From NCBI RefSeq assembly GCF_000768705.1, contig NZ_AVPJ01000001.1:310001-374000 (forward strand): a stretch of 64,000 bases of DNA. Direction: 5' to 3'. The DNA is from Knoellia sinensis KCTC 19936 (GTDB taxonomy: Bacteria > Actinomycetota > Actinomycetes > Actinomycetales > Dermatophilaceae). The first letter of the stretch is position 1. Each line of letters opens with the position of its first letter. This document shows, one piece after another, positions 1 to 7,581 of this stretch. The notes below the pieces were generated by a model. That model was not told where the DNA came from. It saw nothing but the letters and a program-made list of their open reading frames with translations, and did no database searches. The position numbers were made by a program, and so were the translations under genes.

Positions 1-1
1 C

Positions 2-457
2 GAGTCTGCCGGAGTCGACAACCTGTCCAACACACCGATGAAGTCGACGACGACGGTGGCCATGGACTTCGGCCGCATCACGCTGGCCGACGACCTCGTC
101 CTCTACCTCTTCGGCACCCCTGGTCAGAAGCGCTTCTGGTTCATGTGGGACGACATCATCAAGGGCGCCATCGGTGCGGTCATCATCGTGGACACGCAGC
201 GCCTCGACGAGGCCTTTGCGGCGGTCGACTACTTCGAGGCCAAGCAGCTGCCGTTCATCGTCGCCATCAACGAGTTCGACGGCGCACAGCGCTTCCCCGC
301 CGAGGACGTGCGCGAGGCCTTGGCCCTTCCCGTGGACACTCCGGTCATCGCCATCGATGCCCGTGACCGCAACTCTGCGAAGGCCGCCCTGATCCGGGTC
401 ACCGAGTACGCCCTGGAGCGGGTCACCAGCCAGAGCACTTCGGCCGCGAGGTACTGA
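2..457 (+). CDS. CvnD-type small GTP-binding protein, 5' truncated by the window edge
   Basis: This is the C-terminal part of a small Ras-like GTPase of the actinobacterial Conservon (Cvn) systems, in which a sensor-like protein, a Roadblock protein, a DUF742 protein and this GTPase act together at the membrane. The frame is already open at base 2, so the P-loop lies upstream and the ATG at 38 is internal. Visible are the G3 region FGTPGQKRFWFMW, where GTPGQ replaces the usual DTAGQ-like switch, and a G4-like NEFD. The next gene is convergent, so this is probably the last gene of its operon, ending in a strong hairpin at 497-532. Family assignment is from sequence pattern; the partner genes are not in view. 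Confidence 0.85.
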   Translation, partial: ESAGVDNLSNTPMKSTTTVAMDFGRITLADDLVLYLFGTPGQKRFWFMWDDIIKGAIGAVIIVDTQRLDEAFAAVDYFEAKQLPFIVAINEFDGAQRFPAEDVREALALPVDTPVIAIDARDRNSAKAALIRVTEYALERVTSQSTSAARY

Positions 458-496
458 GCCTCCACCGACGCGCGCGTCCACGACCCACGACACACC

Positions 497-532
497 CGTA
501 TGCCGTCCGCTCACCCGAGCGGGCGGCATACG
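497..532. terminator. Bidirectional hairpin built from an inverted GTATGCCG pair
   Basis: A 16-bp stem (497-512 with 517-532, one G-T wobble) closes a 4-nt loop between the convergent GTPase and phosphatase genes. The outer part of each arm is one copy of the overrepresented octamer GTATGCCG. There is no clear T-tract, so termination is inferred from position and stem strength. Confidence 0.6.
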
Positions 533-549
533 TCGTAGCGCGGCTTCCG

Positions 550-1665
550 TCAGCGGCGCGTGATGACGAAGACGGCTCGGTCGTCGGCCTCGCCCGAGCG
601 GGCTGACGAGACGACGGCGTCGGTGATCGAGTCGCCGTGGCGAATCATCGCGCCGGACGCCGCTCCGAGCATCCGGTCCGTGCCCTCGGTCAGGTCATGA
701 CCGCGGGACTCGATGATGCCGTCCGAATAGATCATCAGCGCATCGCCCATGGTGAGCGTCCCGCGCGTCCGGGCGAAGGTCACCCCCTGCATGATGCCGA
801 GGACAGGACCACGCCCGCCCTCCAGGATCTCCCACGTGCCCGTGCCGACGGAGTAGCGGACGGGCGCGGGGTGCCCGGCGTTGCCGACCGAGAATTCGCC
901 CGTGTCGAGATTGACGTCGACGTGGACGGCCGTGGCGAATCCTTCTTCCCAGCCCTGCCGCACGAGATAGCTGTTGGCGGCGTTCAAGAAGGCGCTGGGC
1001 GGAAGGGAACCGAGCAGGGCACCGAGGGCGCCGGAGAGCAGCAGTGAGCGCGTCCCCGCCTCGCGGCCCTTGCCGCTGACGTCGACGAGGGCCACCTCGA
1101 GATGCCGTCCGTTGTGGGTCAGGTCCGCGACCATGAAGTCGCCGGAGAATCCTTCTCCGTGCGCTGAGTAGACCGCCGACTCGGCGGTCCACCCCTGGGG
1201 CAGGCCGGGGAGCTGGGCCGATCGCGCGATGCGGTCACGCAGCTCCACGAAGAGGTTCTCGCCGTGGAAGCCGGTCGATCCCACCCGCACCCGCGACGAC
1301 GACACGATCACCATCATGGCCATGAGGGCGAACATCGAGGAGACCATCAGGGTGCGCACCATGGCGGTCCCACCCAGCTGCGGCACCGTCGCCAGCACCC
1401 CGATGCCAATGAGGATGTAGAGCCCCACCAGATGGCGGTCCGACAGATAGAGGCCACTGAGCAGGACGAGCGGCGCGAGGGACACCAACGGGATGCGGGT
1501 CGGCCAGACCATGACTGCGAGCACGAAGAGCAGGGCGACGAACGCCAGGATCACGAAGACGACGCGGTCGCGACGTGGACCGACCGCGATGGCCGGATGG
1601 CCGAGGCGTCGCGTGAGCGCCGGGGTCCTGCGGGTGAGGACGCTGACGTCCGTAGCCACTGGCAC
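550..1665 (-). CDS. Membrane-anchored PP2C/SpoIIE-type serine phosphatase
   Basis: The N-terminal ~130 residues hold several hydrophobic membrane segments, and the C-terminal half is a SpoIIE-type PP2C domain. Metal-binding and structural motifs are visible in order: GDFMVADL, VSGKGREA, GNAGHPAPVRY, LMIYSDGIIESRG and a final DDRAVFVI. Such proteins dephosphorylate partner-switching anti-anti-sigma factors or other serine-phosphorylated regulators at the membrane. No PAS, GAF or HATPase domain is fused and no anti-sigma partner gene is adjacent, so the substrate cannot be read from the sequence. It is a single gene, convergent with the upstream GTPase. Length (371 aa) is normal for a membrane-linked PP2C of this class. 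Confidence 0.88.
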   Translation of the reverse strand: MPVATDVSVLTRRTPALTRRLGHPAIAVGPRRDRVVFVILAFVALLFVLAVMVWPTRIPLVSLAPLVLLSGLYLSDRHLVGLYILIGIGVLATVPQLGGTAMVRTLMVSSMFALMAMMVIVSSSRVRVGSTGFHGENLFVELRDRIARSAQLPGLPQGWTAESAVYSAHGEGFSGDFMVADLTHNGRHLEVALVDVSGKGREAGTRSLLLSGALGALLGSLPPSAFLNAANSYLVRQGWEEGFATAVHVDVNLDTGEFSVGNAGHPAPVRYSVGTGTWEILEGGRGPVLGIMQGVTFARTRGTLTMGDALMIYSDGIIESRGHDLTEGTDRMLGAASGAMIRHGDSITDAVVSSARSGEADDRAVFVITRR

Positions 1666-1740
1666 TTCTCCTGTCGTGGGCTGCGTGCGGTCACATTAAC
1701 CCACGGGTAGCCACCCGCGAAAGGCCCGAAATGGCCCCCC

Positions 1741-2208
1741 TCAGGGCAGGTCGGGGAGGGTGGCGCTCTCTTCGTAGCCGCTGACCATGTCGATCCGGCG
1801 CTGGTGGCGCTCCTCGCCCGAGAAGGACGTGCCGAGGAAGGTGCGGACCATGGAGCGCGCCTCGTCGACCGTGTTCATGCGGCCGCCGATCGAGATGACC
1901 TGGGCGTTGTTGTGCTCACGCGCGAGCTGCGCCAGTTCGTCGTTGTAGCAGAGGGCTGCGCGCACGCCCGCCACCTTGTTGGCCGCCATCTGCTCGCCGT
2001 TGCCGGAGCCGCCGAGAACGATGCCTCGCGACTCCGGGTCGGCGGCGACGGCCTCGGCCGCGCGCAGCACGAACACCGGGTAGTCATCGAGGGGGTCGAG
2101 GTCGAACGGGCCGTGGTTGGTCACCTCGTGCCCCTCGGCCTCAAGGAAGGCGATGAGGTCCTGCTGGAGGTCGTATGCCGCGTGGTCGCCGCCGATGTGA
2201 ACGCGCAT
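1741..2208 (-). CDS. rpiB: Ribose-5-phosphate isomerase B
   Basis: This cytosolic enzyme interconverts ribose 5-phosphate and ribulose 5-phosphate in the pentose phosphate pathway. The start at 2208 gives MRVHIGGDHAAYDL, the usual RpiB N-terminus; a longer open frame upstream lacks family similarity. The phosphate-binding loop and catalytic region reads GGSGNGEQ, the mycobacterial-type arrangement with Glu rather than the Cys of E. coli RpiB as catalytic base. The NNAQVISIGGRM segment and the C-terminal RRIDMVSGYE stretch are also typical. Length is 155 aa, as expected. The DsbA-like reductase lies 56 bp upstream on the same strand and may be cotranscribed. Confidence 0.95.
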   Translation of the reverse strand: MRVHIGGDHAAYDLQQDLIAFLEAEGHEVTNHGPFDLDPLDDYPVFVLRAAEAVAADPESRGIVLGGSGNGEQMAANKVAGVRAALCYNDELAQLAREHNNAQVISIGGRMNTVDEARSMVRTFLGTSFSGEERHQRRIDMVSGYEESATLPDLP

Positions 2209-2264
2209 GTCTCGTGGTGCTCCTGTGTCGAACGTCTGTGGTCGGGTGGGTGGAGGGGGGCGCG

Positions 2265-2876
2265 TCAGTCGAACTGCGGACCAACCGTGCGGCTGCGCTT
2301 GATCTCGTAGAAGCCGGGGACACCGGCGACGAGCACGCTGCCGTCCCACAGGTTGAGCGCTGCCTCGCCCTTGGGAGCGGGGGTCACGACGGGGCCGAAG
2401 AAGGCGGCCCCGGCAATGTCGATGGTCGGCGTGCCGACGTCGTCGCCCACCTTGTCGATCACGGCCTGCGTGCCGGCACGCAGGGCCTCCTGGACCTCGT
2501 CGGAGCGGATCTCCTCGAGCGACACGGGCTCGACGCCGACCTCCGCGAAGGCTTCCTCGAGGATCGTGTCGAGGTCCTGACGGCCCTGCGGGTGCAAGCG
2601 GGTGCCGATGGCGTCGTAGAGCGGCTTGACGACCTTGTCGCCGTACTTGGCCCGCGCTGCAACGACGGCACCGCTGAGGTTCTGCCGTTCGGTGAGCATC
2701 TCGCGGTACCCGGCGGGGATGTCACGCGTCTCGTTGAGGTAGTACAGGCTCATCACGGCCCAGGTGACGTCGAGGTCCCGGTGGGGTTCGACCTCGTCGC
2801 CGAGCCATCGCGAGGTCATCCAGGCCCAGGGGCAGGTCGGGTCGAAGTGGAAGGTCACGGGTGTGGCGGCGGACAT
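2265..2876 (-). CDS. DsbA-family oxidoreductase, mycothiol-dependent nitroreductase (Rv2466c) type
   Basis: The protein matches the actinobacterial DsbA-like family typified by M. tuberculosis Rv2466c, a mycothiol-dependent reductase. Conserved pieces are DPTCPWAWMTSRW at the N-terminus, VMSLYYLNE, GTRLHPQGRQDLD, GEDVGTPTI-like VGDDVGTPTI, AAFFGPV and the C-terminal FYEIKRSRTVGPQFD. The active-site motif reads CPWA, so the second, resolving cysteine of CPWC is absent and a monothiol mechanism with mycothiol is likely. Start chosen at ATG 2876 (MSAATPV); an in-frame ATG three codons upstream at 2885 is possible. It is divergent from pepN across a 115-bp spacer. Confidence 0.85.
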   Translation of the reverse strand: MSAATPVTFHFDPTCPWAWMTSRWLGDEVEPHRDLDVTWAVMSLYYLNETRDIPAGYREMLTERQNLSGAVVAARAKYGDKVVKPLYDAIGTRLHPQGRQDLDTILEEAFAEVGVEPVSLEEIRSDEVQEALRAGTQAVIDKVGDDVGTPTIDIAGAAFFGPVVTPAPKGEAALNLWDGSVLVAGVPGFYEIKRSRTVGPQFD

Positions 2877-2991
2877 GCGCGCCATCCTGCCACCACGGTC
2901 CGTGGGCTGGTATGGGTAGGGCCAGCGCCGCCCCGGGAGCGTGGGAGGATTGCAGACAAATCTGTTGAATCCCTGACACAAGGAGACCCCT

Positions 2992-5550
2992 GTGCCCGGC
3001 AAGAACCTCACCCGCGTCGAGGCCGAGGAGCGCGCATCGCTCGTCAAGGCCGAGGCGTACTCGGTCGAACTCGACCTCACGACGTCCGACACGACGTTCG
3101 CGACGACGAGCACGATCACCTTCACGGCGACCGAGGGGGCGGCGACCTTCGTCGACTTCCTCGGTGAGTCCGTCGAGAAGGTGACGCTCAACGGTGAGGT
3201 GGTCGAGACGGCATACGACGGCTCTCGCATTGCGATCAGTGGCCTGGCGGAGCGGAACGAGCTGCGCATCGAGGCCACGGGCACCTACATGAACACCGGT
3301 GAGGGCCTGCACCGCTTCGTCGACCCCGTCGACAAGGAGGTCTACCTCTACAGCCAGTTCGAGGTGCCGGACAGCCGCCGCATGTACCCCGTGTTCGAGC
3401 AGCCCGACCTCAAGGCGCGCTTCTCGTTCACCGTGACGGCACCGAGCCACTGGCAGGTGCTCTCGAACTCCCCCACCCCGGAGCCGAAGCCGACCGAGCG
3501 CGACGGTGTCTCCACGTGGTCCTTCACGCCGACCGAGCCGATCTCGAGCTACATCACCGCGCTCGTCGCCGGGCCCTACGACGTGGTCCGCGACAGCCTG
3601 ACGAGCCGCCGCGGAGAGGTGCCACTGGGCATCTTCTGCCGCAAGTCGCTCACGCAGTTCCTCGACGCCGACAACCTCTTCGACCTCACCAAGAAGGGCT
3701 TCGCGTTCTTCGAGGAGGAGTTCGACGAGGAGTACCCCTTCGAGAAGTACGACCAGATCTTCACGCCCGAATACAACATGGGCGCCATGGAGAACGCCGG
3801 CTGCGTGACGTTCAACGAGATGTACGTCTTCCGGTCCAAGGTCACCGACGCCATCGTCGAGCGCCGCGCGCTCACGGTGCTGCACGAGCTCGCGCACATG
3901 TGGTTCGGCAACCTCGTCACGATGAAGTGGTGGAACGACCTCTGGCTCAACGAGTCGTTCGCCGAGTGGGCGTCGACGACCGCGCAGGCCGAGGCGACCC
4001 AATGGACCGAGGCGTGGACGACCTTCGGCACGCACGAGAAGGACTGGGCCTACCGCCAGGACCAGCTCTCCTCCACGCACCCGATCGTCGCCCCGATCCG
4101 CGACCTCGAGGACGTCGAGGTCAACTTCGACGGCATCACCTACGCCAAGGGCGCATCCGTCCTCAAGCAACTCGTCGCCTATGTGGGGCGTGAGCCGTTC
4201 CGCGACGGACTGCGCGCCTACTTCGCCAAGCACAAGTGGAGCAACACCACGCTCGACGACCTGCTGGCCGAGCTCGAGACCACGTCGGGTCGCGACCTGC
4301 ACACGTGGAGCAAGGCGTGGCTCGAAACCGCTGGCGTCAACACCCTGCGGCCGGTCGTCGAGGTCGATGACCGCGGCCTGATCACGAGCGCCGTCATCGA
4401 GCAGACCTTCGCCGAGGGCTTCGAGACGATCCGTCCGCACCGCTTGGCGATCGGCCTGTATGCCGTCCAGTCCGGTTCCGAGGGCGCTTCTCGCCTCGTG
4501 CGCACCGACCGTCTCGAGCTCGACCTCACGGGTGAGCGCACCGAGGTCCCGGACCTCATCGGCCGCGAGCAGCCCGACCTGCTGCTGGTCAACGACGACG
4601 ACCTCACCTACGCCAAGCTGCGACTCGACGAGCGCTCCCTCGCCACGGCTCTGGAGCACGTGCGCGGATTCGAGAGCTCGCTGCCGAAGTCGCTCGTCCT
4701 CGCCTCCGCATGGGACATGACGCGCGACGCCGAGATGAGCGCCCGGACCTTCGCCGACCTCGTCCTGGAGGTCCTCCCGGGAGAGACCGACTCGACACTG
4801 CTGCGCACGCTCTTCGCCCAGCTCTCGACCGCCGTCAACCTCTACACGGCTCCCGAGACGCGCGACGCCACTCGTCGTGCGACGCTCGCACGCCTGTGGG
4901 AGCTCGCGAAGGACGCCGCGCCCGGCAGTGACGCCCAGCTCCAGCTCGTGACCGCGGCAGCCGGCTTCACCACGAGCGGTGACGACACGGCATACCTGCG
5001 TGGTCTTCTCGCGGGCACCGAGAGCCTCGAGGGTCTCGCCCTCGACACCGACATGCGCTGGACCCTCCTCACCGGTCTGGCCGGCGCCAACGACCTCAAG
5101 GACGGCGAGATCGAGGCCGAGCTCGAGCGCGACGCGACGGCCACGGGTCAGGAGCGCGCGGCCCGAGCACGGGCCTCGGTGCCCACGGCTGCTGCCAAGG
5201 AAGCAGCGTGGAAGGCCGCCGTCACCGACTCCGGCCTCTCGAACTCGATGGTCGACGCCTACGGCCTCGGCTTCGGTCGCCTCGGCGACGTCGCTGCCCT
5301 CGAGCCGTTCGTCGCTCGCTACCACGAGGCGCTCGACACGGTGCAGGACAAGGGATCCATGGCGCTGATCGCGGCGATCGTGCACGGCTTCTACCCGCGC
5401 GGGCTGGCGTCGGCCGAACTGCGCGACGCCACGCAGGCCTGGCTCGACTCCCACCCCGAGGCCCCGGACGCGCTCCGCCGCCTCGTCGCCGAGAACCGCG
5501 ACCCGATCACCCGGGCCCTCGCGGCACAGGAGCGTGACGCCCGGGCATGA
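2992..5550 (+). CDS. pepN: Aminopeptidase N (M1 family zinc metallopeptidase)
   Basis: This cytosolic exopeptidase removes N-terminal residues from peptides. The M1 signatures are complete: substrate-binding GAMEN at residues 264-268, zinc motif HELAH at 298-302 and the third zinc ligand Glu321 in NESFAEW. The rest is the ERAP1-like helical C-terminal domain. At 852 aa it has the standard actinobacterial length. The GTG start at 2992 is supported by an AAGGAG ribosome-binding site 7 nt upstream and a typical N-terminus (MPGKNLTRVEAEERA). Its TGA overlaps the ATG of mscS by 4 bp, so the two are translationally coupled. The gene contains three copies of the GTATGCCG octamer (3209, 4458, 4988). 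Confidence 0.97.
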   Translation: MPGKNLTRVEAEERASLVKAEAYSVELDLTTSDTTFATTSTITFTATEGAATFVDFLGESVEKVTLNGEVVETAYDGSRIAISGLAERNELRIEATGTYMNTGEGLHRFVDPVDKEVYLYSQFEVPDSRRMYPVFEQPDLKARFSFTVTAPSHWQVLSNSPTPEPKPTERDGVSTWSFTPTEPISSYITALVAGPYDVVRDSLTSRRGEVPLGIFCRKSLTQFLDADNLFDLTKKGFAFFEEEFDEEYPFEKYDQIFTPEYNMGAMENAGCVTFNEMYVFRSKVTDAIVERRALTVLHELAHMWFGNLVTMKWWNDLWLNESFAEWASTTAQAEATQWTEAWTTFGTHEKDWAYRQDQLSSTHPIVAPIRDLEDVEVNFDGITYAKGASVLKQLVAYVGREPFRDGLRAYFAKHKWSNTTLDDLLAELETTSGRDLHTWSKAWLETAGVNTLRPVVEVDDRGLITSAVIEQTFAEGFETIRPHRLAIGLYAVQSGSEGASRLVRTDRLELDLTGERTEVPDLIGREQPDLLLVNDDDLTYAKLRLDERSLATALEHVRGFESSLPKSLVLASAWDMTRDAEMSARTFADLVLEVLPGETDSTLLRTLFAQLSTAVNLYTAPETRDATRRATLARLWELAKDAAPGSDAQLQLVTAAAGFTTSGDDTAYLRGLLAGTESLEGLALDTDMRWTLLTGLAGANDLKDGEIEAELERDATATGQERAARARASVPTAAAKEAAWKAAVTDSGLSNSMVDAYGLGFGRLGDVAALEPFVARYHEALDTVQDKGSMALIAAIVHGFYPRGLASAELRDATQAWLDSHPEAPDALRRLVAENRDPITRALAAQERDARA

Positions 5551-6494
5551 TTTCTGCCGACCTCCGCTCCGCAGTGCTGACCGCCGAGAAGCTCCAGGAC
5601 TGGCTGCTCACCGACGGGCTGCGCATCCTCTTCACGATCGTCCTTGCCGTCGTCGTGACGTGGATGCTGCACCGGCTCATCAACCGCGTCGTGCGGACCA
5701 TGACGACCAAGTCGGACGAGCGCGCCGATCCCAAGGAGGACAGGTCCCGCGCCGGTCGCCTCCTCGCCGAGGCGACCGCGAACGCTCGTGCGCGCCACAA
5801 GCAGCGGACGGCGACCCTGGGGTCGCTCCTGCGGAGCATCGTGTCGTTCGTCGTGGGCCTCATCGCCGTGCTCACCGTCATGTCGACGGTGGGCATCGAT
5901 CTGGCACCCATCCTCGCCACTGCGGGTGTCGGTGGGGTCGCACTCGGGTTCGGGGCGCAGAGTCTGGTCAAGGACTTCCTCTCCGGGATCTTCATGATCC
6001 TCGAGGACCAGTACGGCGTCGGAGACGTCATCGACACGGGCGAGGCGATCGGGACCGTCGAGGAGGTCACGTTGCGCGTCACACGGCTGCGCGACGCCGA
6101 CGGCGTCACCTGGTACATCCGCAACGGCGAGATCGTCCGGATCGGCAACCTGAGCCAGCACCGGGCGACCGCGATCGTGGACGTGCCCGTCGCCTACGAC
6201 GAGGACGTTGCGCGTGTGTCATCGGTCATCCGAGAGGCGGCCGAGGCGATGGCCGGCGACGAGGTCTGGGATGGCCGCCTCCTCGACACCCCGACGGTCG
6301 CCGGCGTCGAGTCCCTCACCGGTTCCACGCTGACGATCCGGGTGCTCGCCGAGACGTCCCCCGGTGAGAAGGTGGAGGTGCAGCGCGAGCTGCGTCAGCG
6401 GATCAAGACGGCGCTCGATGCGGCCGGGGTCAAGGCGCCGCCGGTCAACCCGTTCGGTGCGTTCGGGTCGGGCAGTCCAGGAGGGAAGGCATGA
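5547..6494 (+). CDS. mscS: MscS-family mechanosensitive ion channel
   Basis: A small-conductance mechanosensitive channel that releases solutes on hypo-osmotic shock. Three membrane helices are visible: residues ~15-40, ~90-115 and the glycine/alanine-rich pore helix in [20 protein letters not shown], followed by the beta domain ([22 protein letters not shown]) and an alpha/beta cytoplasmic cage. Length 315 aa is typical of the simple MscS class. It overlaps pepN upstream and glbO downstream by 4 bp each (ATGA), making a three-gene coupled operon. The link with a peptidase and a globin is conserved context in related actinobacteria as far as I recall, but no shared function is evident. Confidence 0.93.
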   Translation: MISADLRSAVLTAEKLQDWLLTDGLRILFTIVLAVVVTWMLHRLINRVVRTMTTKSDERADPKEDRSRAGRLLAEATANARARHKQRTATLGSLLRSIVSFVVGLIAVLTVMSTVGIDLAPILATAGVGGVALGFGAQSLVKDFLSGIFMILEDQYGVGDVIDTGEAIGTVEEVTLRVTRLRDADGVTWYIRNGEIVRIGNLSQHRATAIVDVPVAYDEDVARVSSVIREAAEAMAGDEVWDGRLLDTPTVAGVESLTGSTLTIRVLAETSPGEKVEVQRELRQRIKTALDAAGVKAPPVNPFGAFGSGSPGGKA

Positions 6495-6880
6495 GCTTCT
6501 ACGACGAGGTCGGGGGCGCCGAGACGTTCGAGCGTCTCGTGCACGAGTTCTACGTCGGCGTCGCGGCCGACCCGGAACTGCGCGCCCTGTATCCCGAGGA
6601 AGACCTCGGCCCGGCCGAGCGGCGCCTCCGGATGTTCCTCGAGCAGTACTTCGGCGGACCGAATACCTACAGCCAGGAACGCGGCCACCCTCGGCTGCGG
6701 ATGCGACACGCCCCCTTCCCCGTCACCCTCGACATGCGCGACCGGTGGATGCGGCACATGCTCGCGGCCATGGACACCCTCGACCTCCAAGAGGCCCACG
6801 CCGAGGCGATGCGGGACTACTTCATGCGTGCTGCGCACATGCTCGTCAACAGCGATGAGGACGCGCGCCCCACGATCTGA
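6491..6880 (+). CDS. glbO: Group II truncated hemoglobin (GlbO/TrHbO)
   Basis: A single-domain heme protein of 129 aa that binds oxygen and is linked to respiration or protection from reactive oxygen and nitrogen species. The sequence follows mycobacterial GlbO closely: FYDEVGG start, [12 protein letters not shown], the [22 protein letters not shown] region carrying the proximal (F8) His, and RWMRHML with the G8 Trp typical of group II. Start overlaps the mscS stop. Next gene begins 56 bp downstream with its own promoter-like box. Confidence 0.95.
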   Translation: MSFYDEVGGAETFERLVHEFYVGVAADPELRALYPEEDLGPAERRLRMFLEQYFGGPNTYSQERGHPRLRMRHAPFPVTLDMRDRWMRHMLAAMDTLDLQEAHAEAMRDYFMRAAHMLVNSDEDARPTI

Positions 6881-6936
6881 GCCGTCGTGGGGCCGGTGGG
6901 TCGCCGGGTCAGCCTCTCCCACGGTAGGACTGAGGC

Positions 6937-7437
6937 ATGAGCGACGACACCGATCTGGTCGAGCACGCCCACTCGCTGCTGCACCGCATCGCCTACGTCA
7001 CCCTCGGGACCGTCGACGCCGACGGACGCCCGTGGACGACGCCGGTCTACTTCGCCGCGGATGGCCTCACGGACTTCTACTGGACGTCGAGCCGAGGGTC
7101 ACTCCACTCGGAGAACCTCGAGTCGCGTTCAAGGATCAGCCTCGTCGTGTTCGATTCGACCGTTCCGGCGTACCACGGACGGGCCGTGTATGCCGTGGGG
7201 TCGGCTGCGATCGTCGACGAGCCGTCGGACCTCGAGCACGGGTTGACGGTCTACCCCGGTCCAGAGTCGCGCGGCGGCTCGGCGCTCACCGTCGAGGACG
7301 TCACCGGCGACTCGCCGTGGCGGCTCTATCGGGCGCGGGCGTCCCAGGTCTGGGTGCTCTGCCCGCGAGAGCCGCGCCAGCCCTGCTCTCTCCACGGCCG
7401 GGGCGACGACCACCGCGAACTCGTCCACCCGACGTGA
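6937..7437 (+). CDS. Pyridoxamine 5'-phosphate oxidase-like flavin/F420-binding protein
   Basis: The N-terminal half shows the split-barrel pattern of the PNPOx-like family: YVTLGTVDADGRPWTTPVYF, a short strand DFYWTS, then HSENLESRSRISLVVFDS. Members bind FMN, F420 or heme and oxidise or reduce small molecules; specific substrate cannot be told. The C-terminus (LYRARASQVWVL) is typical of stand-alone actinobacterial members. Length 166 aa. A TAGGAC box lies 6 nt before the ATG, so the transcript may be leaderless; an alternative SD (AGGACTGAGG) is also present. A long palindromic element starts 2 nt after its stop codon. Confidence 0.8.
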   Translation: MSDDTDLVEHAHSLLHRIAYVTLGTVDADGRPWTTPVYFAADGLTDFYWTSSRGSLHSENLESRSRISLVVFDSTVPAYHGRAVYAVGSAAIVDEPSDLEHGLTVYPGPESRGGSALTVEDVTGDSPWRLYRARASQVWVLCPREPRQPCSLHGRGDDHRELVHPT

Positions 7438-7439
7438 CC

Positions 7440-7537
7440 TTCGACTTTGTGCCCCGTTGGGACGGCGAGCGCCAGCGAGTTGTCCCAACGGGGCACAAAG
7501 TCGAAGCCGTTTTTGTCCCAACGGGGCACAAAGTCGA
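7440..7537. repeat. Dispersed palindromic element, copy 1 (with a third arm)
   Basis: Arms 7440-7463 and 7482-7505 are perfect 24-nt inverted repeats around the core GACTTTGTGCCCCGTTGG, with an 18-nt loop containing GAGCGCCAGCGAG. A third arm in the right-hand orientation follows at 7515-7537 after GCCGTTTTT. The element begins 2 nt after the upstream stop codon. It may act as a transcription terminator, but the same element recurs elsewhere, once inside treY. It can be read in frame as DFVPRWD...VPTGHKV, yet no gene uses it here. Confidence 0.9.
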
Positions 7538-7581
7538 GACGTGAGGGGTGGGATGGTCGTGGGCGGACGGCATACGGAAGC

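Noticed and set aside
2722-5454. A 910-codon open frame antisense to pepN
   Set aside because: It mirrors a gene with complete M1 motifs; its sequence is low-complexity (Gly/Val/Arg/Glu) with no recognisable domain, as expected from high-G+C third positions.
6828-7581. Open frames across the palindrome reading DFVPRWD and VPTGHKV
   Set aside because: They run through the repeat arms and out of frame with the flavin-type oxidase gene; no start signal or homology supports a separate protein.
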